Assembly (NCBI GenBank): GCA_008016945.1
Contig: SSGN01000131.1
Coordinates: 1-16,733, forward strand
Length of the DNA: 16,733 bases
Source of the DNA: Flavobacteriales bacterium
GTDB lineage: Bacteria > Bacteroidota > Bacteroidia > Flavobacteriales > PHOS-HE28
Reading direction: 5' to 3'
The position numbers and the translations under genes were made by a program. Positions 7,387 to 15,474 of the stretch are shown one piece after another. Under the pieces are notes generated by a model. The model was given only the letters and a program-made list of their open reading frames with translations, had not been told where the DNA came from and searched no databases. Within the stretch, counting starts at the first letter, position 1; every line of letters starts with the position of its first letter.

Positions 7387-8688
7387 TTAGGTCTTCTGCT
7401 TCTTCTTGCGAGCGGCGGGGAACAGGATATTGTTCAGGATCAACCGATAACCTGCGGAGTTGGGATGTAGGCTAAGGTCCGTTGGTGGATCCCCGACCAT
7501 GTGCTGGTAATCTTCCGGATCATGACCTCCGTAAAAGGTCCATTGGCCAAGTCCGAATTCGCCGTGGATGTACTTCGCAGTACCCTGGGCCTTATTCTCG
7601 CCCATCACCAGCACACCGGACTTCACCAGATCCTTACGGAAAGCGGTGGTCTGCCCCATGAAGCCACGCACCACCTGTTCGTGGCTCTGGCACAACATGG
7701 CGGGTACGATGTCCCACTTGGCGCTGAAATCGAACAGGGTGAAAAAATCGCGGGTCTGCCCGATGGTTCCATGGATGTCGGTGGCGTCGATGTTGCTGAA
7801 TTCGTACACCATCGGGTCGGTCACCAACCGGAAATCCTTGAAGGCGAAGCTGCGGCCGAAGTCGATCTTCTGCTGCGCCTGCGGGTCGATGGGATCATGG
7901 TCGAACTCGGAGGTGCAGATGTCCACCCCCTCCGCAGCCAGCGCGATGTCGTAGGAATCGGTGCCCGAGCACATGGTGAAGAGGTAACCTCCGCCCGACA
8001 CGTAATCACGGATCCTGGTGGCCACCGCCAATTTCATCTCGCTCACCTTGGCAAAACCGAGCGACGCGGCCATGGTCTCGCTCTCTTGCACCTGTGCCTG
8101 GTACCATGGCGCACTGCGGTACATACGATAGAACTTCCCGTACTGGCCGGTGAAGTCCTCATGGTGAAGATGCAACCAGTCGTACTTCGGCAAGGCACCG
8201 CCGAGGATCTGTTGGTCGTATATGCGCTCGTACGGGATCTCGGCGTAGGTCATCACCAGGGCCACGGCATCATCCCAGGGCTGAAAGCTCTCCGGTGCGT
8301 ACACCGCGATCTTCGGTGCCTTCTCCAACTTCACCACCTCCATGTTCACCTCCGGATCCGCGATCTCTGCGAGAATGGAGGCTGCCTGACCATCGGCGAT
8401 GATCTGGAAAGTGACCCCACGGATGGTGCACTCCTCCTCCACTTCCTTGTAATGGTCAATAAGAAAGCTGCCACCACGATAGTTCAGCAACCATTCGATG
8501 GAGGCGTCACGGCCCAAGGTCCAGTAGGCGATACCGTACGCCTTCAGGTGGTTCCGCTGAGCCCCGTCCATGGGGATCAGCAACTTGGTGGCGGATGCCG
8601 GGAGAACCGTCGCCAGCAGGAATAGGCCGGCGAGGAGCGCACGTACGTTAGAAAGGTGCCGCGTTATCGTCGAAGCCGGTATCATCAT
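7387..8688 (-). CDS. Conserved exported Bacteroidota protein, 'asparagine synthetase B-like', function unknown
   Basis: The protein is 433 residues. Homologues in Bacteroidota are, from memory, often named 'asparagine synthetase B', yet I see neither an N-terminal Cys nucleophile nor the PP-loop of AsnB, so that name is doubtful. Residues 1-33 form a signal peptide (ALLAGLFLLATVLPASA). The following conserved-looking stretches include LLIPMDGAQRNHLKAYG (36-52), KIAVY...QPWDDAVALVMTYAEIPY (126-153), LHLHHEDFTGQYGKFY (172-187), GGGYLFTMCSGTDSYD (232-247, Cys240) and TFYGGHDPEDYQH (384-396). The pattern of a beta-strand followed by GGG and a Cys-containing turn resembles class I glutamine amidotransferase-like folds (inference only). 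The C-terminus is strongly basic. Starts lie at 8688 or 8685; no later start keeps the signal peptide, so the gene overlaps the 3' end of dnaB by about 40 bp. Confidence 0.85.
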   Translation of the reverse strand: MMIPASTITRHLSNVRALLAGLFLLATVLPASATKLLIPMDGAQRNHLKAYGIAYWTLGRDASIEWLLNYRGGSFLIDHYKEVEEECTIRGVTFQIIADGQAASILAEIADPEVNMEVVKLEKAPKIAVYAPESFQPWDDAVALVMTYAEIPYERIYDQQILGGALPKYDWLHLHHEDFTGQYGKFYRMYRSAPWYQAQVQESETMAASLGFAKVSEMKLAVATRIRDYVSGGGYLFTMCSGTDSYDIALAAEGVDICTSEFDHDPIDPQAQQKIDFGRSFAFKDFRLVTDPMVYEFSNIDATDIHGTIGQTRDFFTLFDFSAKWDIVPAMLCQSHEQVVRGFMGQTTAFRKDLVKSGVLVMGENKAQGTAKYIHGEFGLGQWTFYGGHDPEDYQHMVGDPPTDLSLHPNSAGYRLILNNILFPAARKKKQKT

Positions 8689-10201
8689 TCATCTTGCTTG
8701 GCCGCGTAATGGTGCGGAAAGGGTTCGAGTCGAACCCATCCGATCCCGTGCCATCACCCCCAAAGGTACCGGAGATGCTCTCGAGGTCGGCGAATTTGGC
8801 CAGTTCGGGGATGAACCGTAGCCTCACGGTATCCACCGCGCCGTTCCGGTGTTTGGCCACGATCACCTCGCCGATCCCCAAGGTGCTGCCGTGCTCATCC
8901 TCGGTGATCTTGTAGTACTCCGGACGGTACAGGAAGCAAACGATATCCGCATCCTGTTCGATGGCACCCGATTCGCGCAGATCGCTCAACATGGGGCGTT
9001 TGTCGCCACCGCGCGTTTCCACGGCACGGCTCAACTGGGACAGAGCGATGATGGGGATGTCCAATTCCTTGGCGATGCTCTTGATGGAGCGGGAGATGCT
9101 GCTGATCTCTTGTTCACGGTTACCGCCCTTGCTATCCCCACCGGCCGTCATCAGCTGCAAGTAATCGATGATGATGAGGTCCACGTTGTGCTGGCTCTTC
9201 AGGCGGCGCGCCTTGGCGCGCAACTCGAAGATGTTCAAGCCAGGGGTATCGTCGATGAAGATCGGTGCGTTGGTGAGCCGTGCGATGTGCTGGTGCAGGA
9301 TGGTGAACTCGGCGTCCGACAGGTCGCCTTTCCGGAGCTTCTCCGAACTGATGCCCGCCTCGCTGGCGATCAGACGCGTGACGAGCTGGGTGCTGCTCAT
9401 CTCCAGGCTGAACACGGCTACGGCACGTTTGTGCTCCACGGCGATGTTCCGGGCCATGCTGAGCACGAACGCGGTCTTACCCATCGCCGGACGCGCCGCC
9501 ACGATCACCATATCACTGCGCTGCCACCCTGCGGTGAGCTTGTCCAGTTGAATGAAGCCCGTGGGGATCCCGCTGACGCCGCCGGTCTTGGACTTGGCGT
9601 TCTCGATCTGCTCGATGGCGCCTTGGATCAGGTCGCTCATCGGCTCGTAGTTGCGCTTCAGGTTGCCACTGGTGATGGCATAGAGGTCCTGCTCGGCCTT
9701 GTCCAACAGGTCGAACACGTCGGCGGTGTCGTCGTAGGCATCACGGGTCATCTCCGAGCTGATCCGGATCATTTCCCGCAGGATGTGCTTTTGGCTGATG
9801 ATGCGTGCGTGGTATTGCACGTTCGCGCTGCTGGCCACCTTGTTGGTGAGCTGGCTGATGTAGAACGGCCCGCCCACGATGTCCAGTTCGCCGCGCTTCT
9901 TCAGCTCCTGTGTCACCGTAAGGATGTCGATGGGCTGGTCGTTCCGGAAGAGGCCGAGGATGGCATCGAAGATCTTCTTGTGGGCCTCCACATAGAAGCT
10001 GTCGGGCTGGAGGATGTCGATGGCCTCGTTCACCGCATTACGCTCCAGCATGAGGGCGCCCAGCACGGCCTGCTCCAGTTCGGGGGCCTGCGGGGGTAGC
10101 TTGCCCGCCTCCAGGGCGGTCTCGAGCAATGAGGCGGCAGGCCGACGGCCGACGGTGCCACGTGTGCGGTCGGTTGGGCGTGTATTGGAGAAGTCGGCCA
10201 T
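8648..10201 (-). CDS. dnaB: Replicative DNA helicase DnaB
   Basis: This is the ring helicase that unwinds DNA at the replication fork, full length at 517 residues. Residues ~38-140 are the N-terminal helical domain (PPQAPELEQAVLGALM), ~141-195 the linker, and ~200-470 the RecA-like ATPase. Walker A is ARPAMGKT (236-243), catalytic Glu267 lies in FSLEMSS, Walker B is LIIIDYLQL (342-350, Asp346), and the arginine-finger region is KHRNG (451-454). There is no intein or other insertion. Residues ~475-517 are a Gly/Asp/Asn-rich acidic tail (FGGDGTGSDGFDS, ending DDNAAPF), like an SSB-type acidic tip. The ATG at 10201 follows a -7 box about 80 bp upstream. The 3' end overlaps the next gene by about 40 bp, suggesting co-transcription. 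Confidence 0.97.
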   Translation of the reverse strand: MADFSNTRPTDRTRGTVGRRPAASLLETALEAGKLPPQAPELEQAVLGALMLERNAVNEAIDILQPDSFYVEAHKKIFDAILGLFRNDQPIDILTVTQELKKRGELDIVGGPFYISQLTNKVASSANVQYHARIISQKHILREMIRISSEMTRDAYDDTADVFDLLDKAEQDLYAITSGNLKRNYEPMSDLIQGAIEQIENAKSKTGGVSGIPTGFIQLDKLTAGWQRSDMVIVAARPAMGKTAFVLSMARNIAVEHKRAVAVFSLEMSSTQLVTRLIASEAGISSEKLRKGDLSDAEFTILHQHIARLTNAPIFIDDTPGLNIFELRAKARRLKSQHNVDLIIIDYLQLMTAGGDSKGGNREQEISSISRSIKSIAKELDIPIIALSQLSRAVETRGGDKRPMLSDLRESGAIEQDADIVCFLYRPEYYKITEDEHGSTLGIGEVIVAKHRNGAVDTVRLRFIPELAKFADLESISGTFGGDGTGSDGFDSNPFRTITRPSKMNDDTGFDDNAAPF

Positions 10202-10280
10202 GGGCTATGTTGAACGTAAGCACCTGTGAGCAGCCCGGATCGCCGGGCGGGAGAGCGGCAGGATGCGAACGTGAGGGGGG

Positions 10281-10288
10281 CAAAAGTA
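10281..10288 (-). promoter_or_regulatory. -7 promoter box of dnaB
   Basis: TACTTTTG on the - strand matches TAnnTTTG exactly. It lies 79 bp upstream of the dnaB ATG, giving a predicted leader of about 70 nt. No clear TTTG is found 19 bp further upstream (only GTTCC at roughly the right place), so the -33 element is weak or absent. Confidence 0.5.
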
Positions 10289-10496
10289 GGTCAGCCTTGG
10301 TGGCCTTCGGAACGGACGAAATGAACAACGTATCAGCACGGGATCAACAGATGTGAATGCGCATGGAAGAACCCGATCACCTCTCCCCCTGTTCGGACCT
10401 GACAGCGAGCCGGATCCGGCAGCACCCCTCACCGAAACCTGGCGCGTCACACACCATTTGCATTCTCCGGAGGCAATGCGAGACCCGATATCCATA

Positions 10497-10514
10497 CGGT
10501 ACAGCCGGTACAGC
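10497..10514 (+). repeat. Tandem 9-bp repeat CGGTACAGC x2
   Basis: Two perfect adjacent copies of CGGTACAGC lie in the non-coding stretch between dnaB and the lipoprotein gene. It could be an operator half-site pair or chance; only two copies are present. Confidence 0.35.
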
Positions 10515-10635
10515 ACGCCCCTACATCCCGGCACGCTGTTGTGGTTCGGGGAACGTGGCTTCCGCTCAACACGACCAAAAGACCGACGATCGGACACCGT
10601 AGGTACGCTTCCGGGCCATAGGGCCAACAGCCACC

Positions 10636-10643
10636 TACCTTTG
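10636..10643 (+). promoter_or_regulatory. -7 promoter box of the lipoprotein gene
   Basis: TACCTTTG matches TAnnTTTG exactly and ends only 6 bp before the ATG at 10650. Transcription would start at or within a few bases of the start codon, predicting a leaderless or nearly leaderless mRNA. No good -33 TTTG is seen. Confidence 0.5.
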
Positions 10644-10649
10644 GAACAC

Positions 10650-11945
10650 ATGACGCTTCGACATGCAGCGCTGGCAGGGCTTTCTGCGATCCTTCTGCTT
10701 GCTTCCTGCAAGAAGGACAAGGACGACACGCCCCCTACCGTGGTGATCATCGAACCGGCTGCGGGTACCACCATCTCGATCCCGGACACCTTGAACATCC
10801 GGGTACAGGTGAGCGACGAACATGTGGTCCGCAGCTTGACCGTGGAGCTTTCAAACGCAGCGAACACGATCGTGGCCAGCGCTGGAACGCGGGACCTGAA
10901 CAACTCGGCAGGCACCTACACCTTCAGCCTCCCACTCACCAACGAACGCCTTCCCAGCGGCACATACACCATCGTGGCTCGCGCTTCGGACGGCACCAAC
11001 GATGGACGCGGCTTCCTGCGCCTCAACGTGCTGGAAGCCCCGCTCCGCCTTCGTGCCATCTTCCTCGCGCCACCGTTCAGCACGAACACCACCACCATCA
11101 CCCACATCGACAGCCTCGGCCAGCTTTCCACCTTCGCCACCGTGCAGGACTTCAACGGCATCGCGGTGGACAGCTACTCACAACACCTGTTCGTGGCCGG
11201 GTCGCAATACGCGCCCTTCCACGCATTCCCCACCGCGTTGGCGGCGAATGGATGGCAAGTACCATCGCCGACGAACGATCAACCCGAGCAGTTCACCGCC
11301 GTTACCGTGGACCCGCTGGACCGCCGCTTGTATTTCGCCACGCGCGACGGCTTCATCCGGGGGTTCACCGGAGAGGGCGCCCAACAGTTCACTGCGCAAT
11401 GCCTGCCCGATCACCGTTGCGAGGCCATCGTGGTGCTGGAGACCGAAGTGGCCACATGGCAGCGCGCCATCGTGGGCGGCGCATCACGCATCGTCACCTA
11501 CACCGTTGCGGGCACGATATACGAGCAGCTTCCTGTTGAGCATGACCGGGTGGCGCTTTTCCACCGCAGCGGCACCAGCCTGATCCACTTCGCCAACGCC
11601 AACGGTTCCGGCCTGATCGAACACATCAACATCACAGACGGTGGCACACCGGACATCCACACGTTCAATGGCGAAATGATCCGAGCCGTCGTCCGGCTCG
11701 ACACGCACCGCTACATCATCGCACTCACCGATCGGCTCATCCGCTGGGACCACCAAGCACAACAAGCCACACCGCTCACAACCGGCATCACCACCGACGC
11801 CATGGCCTACGAGGCAGCGACCGGCGCGCTCTACATCGCCGAAGGCAGCACCCTGATCACATTGGACCCCAACAGCGGCGCGATCGTCAACAGCCTACCC
11901 ACGGGCTCCGCCATCGGCCACATCCTGCCGCTGTTGAACCGGTAG
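10650..11945 (+). CDS. Lipoprotein with Ig-like domain and probable beta-propeller
   Basis: The protein is 431 residues. The ATG at 10650 is chosen because it opens a lipoprotein signal (MTLRHAALAGLSAILLLASC) with lipobox LASC and lipidated Cys20. The next residues, KKDKDD, resemble the acidic/lysine surface-export signal described for Bacteroidota lipoproteins, so outer-membrane, possibly surface, location is inferred. Residues ~28-128 look like an Ig-like domain (PPTVVIIEPAAGTTISIPDTLNIRVQVSD, then LPSGTYTIVARASDGTN). Residues ~133-431 contain repeated blade-like units (FNGIAVDSYSQHLFVAG, FTAVTVDPLDRRLYFATRDG, DAMAYEAATGALYIAEG), pointing to a beta-propeller of the NHL/YncE type. No catalytic motif is seen. 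A binding or sensing role is possible; substrate unknown. Its stop lies 2 bp from the convergent accA stop. Confidence 0.85.
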   Translation: MTLRHAALAGLSAILLLASCKKDKDDTPPTVVIIEPAAGTTISIPDTLNIRVQVSDEHVVRSLTVELSNAANTIVASAGTRDLNNSAGTYTFSLPLTNERLPSGTYTIVARASDGTNDGRGFLRLNVLEAPLRLRAIFLAPPFSTNTTTITHIDSLGQLSTFATVQDFNGIAVDSYSQHLFVAGSQYAPFHAFPTALAANGWQVPSPTNDQPEQFTAVTVDPLDRRLYFATRDGFIRGFTGEGAQQFTAQCLPDHRCEAIVVLETEVATWQRAIVGGASRIVTYTVAGTIYEQLPVEHDRVALFHRSGTSLIHFANANGSGLIEHINITDGGTPDIHTFNGEMIRAVVRLDTHRYIIALTDRLIRWDHQAQQATPLTTGITTDAMAYEAATGALYIAEGSTLITLDPNSGAIVNSLPTGSAIGHILPLLNR

Positions 11946-11947
11946 GG

Positions 11948-12928
11948 TCAACGTTTCCGGGCTTCGGTCTTGGCCTTCAACACCACGCCCATGTCGCAGA
12001 ACTTATTGATCCGCCGCTCGACCAACTTGTCCGGCGAGACCTTCACGAGCTTATCGAGGTGCTTGATCACCTCGGCTTTCACCAGTCGGCAGGCTTCGGA
12101 GGGGTCGGCATGTGCGCCCCCGATCGGCTCCTTGATGATGCCATCGATCAATCGGTTGGCCAGCATGTCCTCGGCGGTGAGCTTCAACGCCTTTGCCGCC
12201 TGCTCCTTGTAATCCCAGCTCCGCCAAAGGATGGAAGAGCAGGACTCTGGCGAGATCACACTATACCAGGTGTTCTCCAGCATGAGCACCTTGTCTCCGA
12301 TCCCGATGCCGAGCGCACCACCCGAGGCGCCCTCCCCGATGATGATGCAGATCACAGGAACCTCCAGCTTCATCATTTCGAACAGGTTGCGTGCGATGGC
12401 CTCACCTTGTCCACGTTCTTCGGCTTCCAGTCCGGGGAATGCGCCCGGGGTATCGATCAGGGTAACGATCGGCTTGTTGAATTTCTCGGCCAGCTTCATC
12501 AGCCGCAGTGCCTTTCGGTAGCCTTCGGGGTTGGGCATACCGAAGTTGCGATACTGGCGCATCTTGGTGTTGACCCCTTTCTGCTGACCGATGAACATCA
12601 CGGTGCGACCATTGACCTGTCCGAAACCGCCCACCATGGCCTTGTCATCCTTCACGGTACGGTCGCCGTGGAGTTCGATGAAGGTGTTGTCGGACAGCGA
12701 TTCGATGTACTGTAGTGTGTACGGACGGTCCGGATGGCGGCTAACCTGCACGCGCTCCCATGGTGTAAGGCCCGCATAGACCGCCCGCTTGGTCTCGACC
12801 AGCTTCTTCTCCAGATCGCGCATCGTGGCATTCACGTCCACAGCGCCGTCGGCGGCCACCTCCTTCAACTTCTCGATCTGCTCGATCACGTGTTGGATCG
12901 GCTTCTCGAATTCCAAGAACGTCTGCAT
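11948..12928 (-). CDS. accA: Acetyl-CoA carboxylase carboxyltransferase subunit alpha
   Basis: This is the cytosolic alpha subunit of the carboxyltransferase, which with AccD moves the carboxyl group from biotin (on AccB) to acetyl-CoA to make malonyl-CoA for fatty acid synthesis. It has 326 residues, close to the family norm. Residues 1-~50 are the alpha-specific helical N-terminus ([20 protein letters not shown]). The crotonase-type core follows: [20 protein letters not shown] (157-176), the oxyanion-hole motif [15 protein letters not shown] (198-212) and [11 protein letters not shown] (225-235). No zinc finger is present, as expected since that belongs to AccD. It is divergent from ispE across a 126-bp gap and convergent with the lipoprotein gene with 2 bp between stops, so it is probably transcribed alone. 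Confidence 0.97.
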   Translation of the reverse strand: MQTFLEFEKPIQHVIEQIEKLKEVAADGAVDVNATMRDLEKKLVETKRAVYAGLTPWERVQVSRHPDRPYTLQYIESLSDNTFIELHGDRTVKDDKAMVGGFGQVNGRTVMFIGQQKGVNTKMRQYRNFGMPNPEGYRKALRLMKLAEKFNKPIVTLIDTPGAFPGLEAEERGQGEAIARNLFEMMKLEVPVICIIIGEGASGGALGIGIGDKVLMLENTWYSVISPESCSSILWRSWDYKEQAAKALKLTAEDMLANRLIDGIIKEPIGGAHADPSEACRLVKAEVIKHLDKLVKVSPDKLVERRINKFCDMGVVLKAKTEARKR

Positions 12929-12947
12929 GGTCTCGCGTTGGAAAGGG

Positions 12948-12955
12948 CGAAGGTA
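12948..12955 (-). promoter_or_regulatory. Possible -7 box of accA
   Basis: TACCTTCG on the - strand is one base off the TAnnTTTG consensus and ends 19 bp before the accA ATG. There is no convincing -33 element. Confidence 0.3.
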
Positions 12956-13054
12956 GAAGGATCAGGAAATGTGGGGCGGATCCATCGACGGATGATCGTG
13001 ATCACCGGGCCAAGGTCCAGCTGGTCTCCCCATTCACAATACCTTCACCCAGTC

Positions 13055-13876
13055 ATGCTCCTGTTCCCCAACGCCAAGATCAACCTGGGCCTCAACGTAT
13101 TGGCACGTCGCGAGGATGGTTTCCACGACATCGAGAGCCTGATGATCCCGGTTCGTTTGTTCGACGTTCTGGAAGCGATCATCGCACCGGAGCTGGGGAC
13201 GAACGGCCTGGAGTACACACGCACCGGATCGCCCATACCCGGCGCCCCGGAGCAGGACCTCTGTTACAAAGCCGTACGACAACTCCAGAACGAGCGACCA
13301 CTGCCCGGTCTACGCTTACATCTGCACAAAGTGATCCCGATGGGCGCTGGCCTTGGGGGCGGTTCCAGCGATGGCGCACATACCTTGCTGTTGGTGAACC
13401 GGTTATGTAAGCTGAACGTTGGCCCCGAGCGCCTGGCCTCCATGGCTTTGGACCTGGGCAGCGACTGCCCATTCTTCCTCCAGGAGAGATCCTGTGTGGC
13501 CCGTGGCCGGGGGGAGCGACTCACGCCAACTGAACTGGACCTCACCGGCCATTGGCTTCTGCTGGTGAACCCCGGGGTACATGTGAACACGGCAGAGGTC
13601 TACAGGAACACCCTGCCCACGAACACGCCATGGAAGATCGAACAGGCCGTCCATGCGGATCGGCGCACCTGGTCCACCGCTCTTCCGAACGCGATGGAAC
13701 GGTACGTCCTGGACACCTACCCGATCGTGGGTGTGTTGAAAGAAACATTGATCGGAGCCGGGGCCTATTACAGTGCCATGAGCGGATCCGGATCGAGCGT
13801 TTTCGGACTGTTCCACGATGAACCGGAGATCCCCGAATTCCCGCAGGGCACGCGGTATTGGAAACTGCCGCTCTGA
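13055..13876 (+). CDS. ispE: 4-diphosphocytidyl-2-C-methyl-D-erythritol kinase
   Basis: IspE phosphorylates CDP-methylerythritol with ATP in the MEP pathway to isopentenyl diphosphate; it is a cytosolic GHMP kinase. The protein has 273 residues from the ATG at 13055, which begins the family's N-terminal motif (FPNAKINLGLNV, Lys8). An upstream in-frame ATG at 12734 lies inside accA on the other strand and is rejected. The GHMP ATP-binding motif is PMGAGLGGGSSDGA (95-108), the catalytic Asp is Asp137 in GSDCPFF, and motif 3 is AMSGSGSSVFGLF (241-253). It is divergent from accA across 126 bp and convergent with the TlpA-like gene, with 75 bp between stop codons. Confidence 0.96.
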   Translation: MLLFPNAKINLGLNVLARREDGFHDIESLMIPVRLFDVLEAIIAPELGTNGLEYTRTGSPIPGAPEQDLCYKAVRQLQNERPLPGLRLHLHKVIPMGAGLGGGSSDGAHTLLLVNRLCKLNVGPERLASMALDLGSDCPFFLQERSCVARGRGERLTPTELDLTGHWLLLVNPGVHVNTAEVYRNTLPTNTPWKIEQAVHADRRTWSTALPNAMERYVLDTYPIVGVLKETLIGAGAYYSAMSGSGSSVFGLFHDEPEIPEFPQGTRYWKLPL

Positions 13877-13951
13877 CGCTGATCGGCGACTCGCGTAGGG
13901 ATATCAACTCCTTCCGACGCACACTGGCTCACGGCGCGGAACACCTGAGCT

Positions 13952-15286
13952 TCACTTCCATCGCTCGCTCAGGAACGACCGCAGCTCCGTATGGTCCATC
14001 GGTTTGGCCAGGATCCGTCCCATGCGATCCACAACGATGAGGCTCGGCGTGGCTTTGATGTTGTATGCTTTCGCTGCGGGCTCTCCCCAACCGATCAACG
14101 AGGAGTAACACGGCCAGTTGATCCCCTCCTCTGCTATCGTAGCGGTGAATTCCTCCGCGGTCGCGTCCAAAGCGATGCCCAGGAGTTTGAAGAACCCAGG
14201 TTCCATTTCCATCACCAGGGAGCGCAATCCTGGCATCTGATGATGGCAGTGGTCACATGTGCTGGAGTAGAAGAAAAGCGCCGTGTATTCCTGCGCCGAC
14301 CAGACCGCTGAAAGCATGGTCGTGTCGCGGTTCAACGGGGACCGCAGCGGCGCATCCGGTGCTGGCGCACCGAGGGTCATGCGCAACTGTGCCGCAGCCA
14401 CGGTCAATAACGCTGCATCAGGTGCCACGCGCGAACCAGGCCCCACCACGTAGCTGTCCACAAGGTATTGGGCCACTTCATCCGGACCATAGGTCGCGAA
14501 GATGTCCACCAACTGACGCCGCATATAGCGCCAGCATGCGGTATCCGCAGCAGCGGCTGATAGCAGCGTATCACATGCGCGGTGGAAGGCGAGCTCACTA
14601 TCGAACCGGATTCCTTGGAGATAAGCCACTGTGGCTTTGGCGTAGGCATTGGACCGCAATGTCCATGGGTCGGAGAAATCAAAAGCTTCGCGGATCGCAC
14701 GTGGTCCGGAATGGGCGGCAGCGTCCAATCGTCGATCCACTTGTACCGCGCGGGCGAACTGTCCATCAGGTGCCAGGGCGCTCAGGCTGTCCAAGGCATT
14801 GCGCATCCTGTTGCGCACCGCTGCTTCATGGCGCGAAAGCCGTCCTAATCCAGCGGTATCGAGCGGTGAGGCATTCGCTCGTTCCGCCTGAATGGCCTTC
14901 AATTCATCCTGCCCTGCACGGCTTACCAACTTATACGCCCACATTCGTTGGTTGTCCGCGGATCGCAGCACGTTCACGTTCCGTTGCAGCGGAACACCGT
15001 GAAAGGCCAGGTCGATCACCGGATCACTGGGATCGAGCACCAGATCGATCCGGTCGTCGCCGTTGATCCCGATCTGGTAAAAACCGGATGGCAAGGCGCG
15101 ATGTGGGAAAACAAAAGCGCCATCCTCTCCGATCAGGACCGAATCGATCGGCGGGTGTTGTGAACCGGTCGTTCCGTACAACACGACCATTCGAGCCGGC
15201 AGGGGTCGTTCGAACCGCCCTTGGATCGTTTGGGCGACCAAGGACTTGGACAGGAAAAGGAAAAGAAATAGGGTAAGCCGGGCCAT
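13952..15286 (-). CDS. Exported TlpA-like thioredoxin-fold protein
   Basis: The protein is 444 residues from the ATG at 15286, chosen because it opens a good signal peptide (ARLTLFLFLFLSKSLVAQ); an ATG five codons upstream adds only MPDRA. Residues ~20-105 are a beta-rich segment resembling DUF4369 (IQGRFERPLPARMVVLYG, then PSGFYQIGI). Residues ~110-310 are helical. Residues ~325-444 are a thioredoxin fold with active site Cys344-Asp-His-Cys347 (FFYSSTCDHCHHQMP) and cis-proline Pro414 (KATPSLIVVD). Relatives are periplasmic thiol-disulfide reductases, often supporting cytochrome c maturation or handling oxidised substrates; a link to the c-type cytochromes in this window is only a guess. It lies just downstream of the rRNA operon terminator on the same strand. 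Confidence 0.9.
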   Translation of the reverse strand: MARLTLFLFLFLSKSLVAQTIQGRFERPLPARMVVLYGTTGSQHPPIDSVLIGEDGAFVFPHRALPSGFYQIGINGDDRIDLVLDPSDPVIDLAFHGVPLQRNVNVLRSADNQRMWAYKLVSRAGQDELKAIQAERANASPLDTAGLGRLSRHEAAVRNRMRNALDSLSALAPDGQFARAVQVDRRLDAAAHSGPRAIREAFDFSDPWTLRSNAYAKATVAYLQGIRFDSELAFHRACDTLLSAAAADTACWRYMRRQLVDIFATYGPDEVAQYLVDSYVVGPGSRVAPDAALLTVAAAQLRMTLGAPAPDAPLRSPLNRDTTMLSAVWSAQEYTALFFYSSTCDHCHHQMPGLRSLVMEMEPGFFKLLGIALDATAEEFTATIAEEGINWPCYSSLIGWGEPAAKAYNIKATPSLIVVDRMGRILAKPMDHTELRSFLSERWK

Positions 15287-15300
15287 GGCACGATCGGGCA

Positions 15301-15308
15301 CAAAGGTC
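15301..15308 (-). promoter_or_regulatory. Possible -7 box of the TlpA-like gene
   Basis: GACCTTTG on the - strand differs from TAnnTTTG only at the first base and ends 14 bp before the ATG at 15286. It sits between the rRNA terminator and the gene, where a promoter is expected. No clear -33 element is seen. Confidence 0.3.
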
Positions 15309-15325
15309 TGAATGGAACAGGTATG

Positions 15326-15360
15326 AAAAAAAGAACCCCGTCACTTTCGTAACGGGGTTC
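15326..15360 (-). terminator. Intrinsic terminator of the rRNA operon
   Basis: On the - strand, directly after 5S rRNA, GAACCCCGTTAC pairs with GTGACGGGGTTC around a GAAA tetraloop (12-bp stem with one G-T wobble), followed by seven T. This is a textbook factor-independent terminator and separates the rRNA operon from the TlpA-like gene. Confidence 0.93.
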
Positions 15361-15364
15361 AGAT

Positions 15365-15474
<110 letters not shown>

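Larger units (their letters stand above)
10202..10649. other. 448-bp intergenic region between dnaB and the divergent lipoprotein gene
   Basis: No convincing gene is seen here. In-frame open codons upstream of 10650 exist but look like chance in GC-rich DNA: they lack a start with a plausible N-terminus and encode an Arg/Pro/His-rich stretch. The region carries -7 boxes for dnaB (10281-10288) and the lipoprotein (10636-10643), and a tandem pair of the 9-mer CGGTACAGC (10497-10514). I found no tRNA-like T-loop. A small RNA cannot be excluded. Confidence 0.6.

Noticed and set aside
7501..8625. + strand open frame of 374 codons opposite the exported 'AsnB-like' gene
   Set aside because: It has no motif or signal sequence and a His/Leu/Gly-rich composition; the - strand protein is a recognisable conserved family.
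8849..10099. + strand open frame of 416 codons opposite dnaB
   Set aside because: It is a shadow of dnaB; long antisense frames also occur opposite the other genes here, as expected from the codon bias.
10353..10649. N-terminal extension of the lipoprotein by 99 codons
   Set aside because: It would bury the lipobox signal sequence in the middle of the protein and has an Arg/Pro-rich, chance-like composition.
10205..10915. - strand open frame of 236 codons between dnaB and the lipoprotein
   Set aside because: It overlaps the lipoprotein start and its signal sequence and has no recognisable domain; it is more likely chance.
12929..13054. Small inverted repeats (such as TGATCGTGATCA) between accA and ispE
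   Set aside because: The arms are only 4-5 bp and easily arise by chance; no known operator was recognised.
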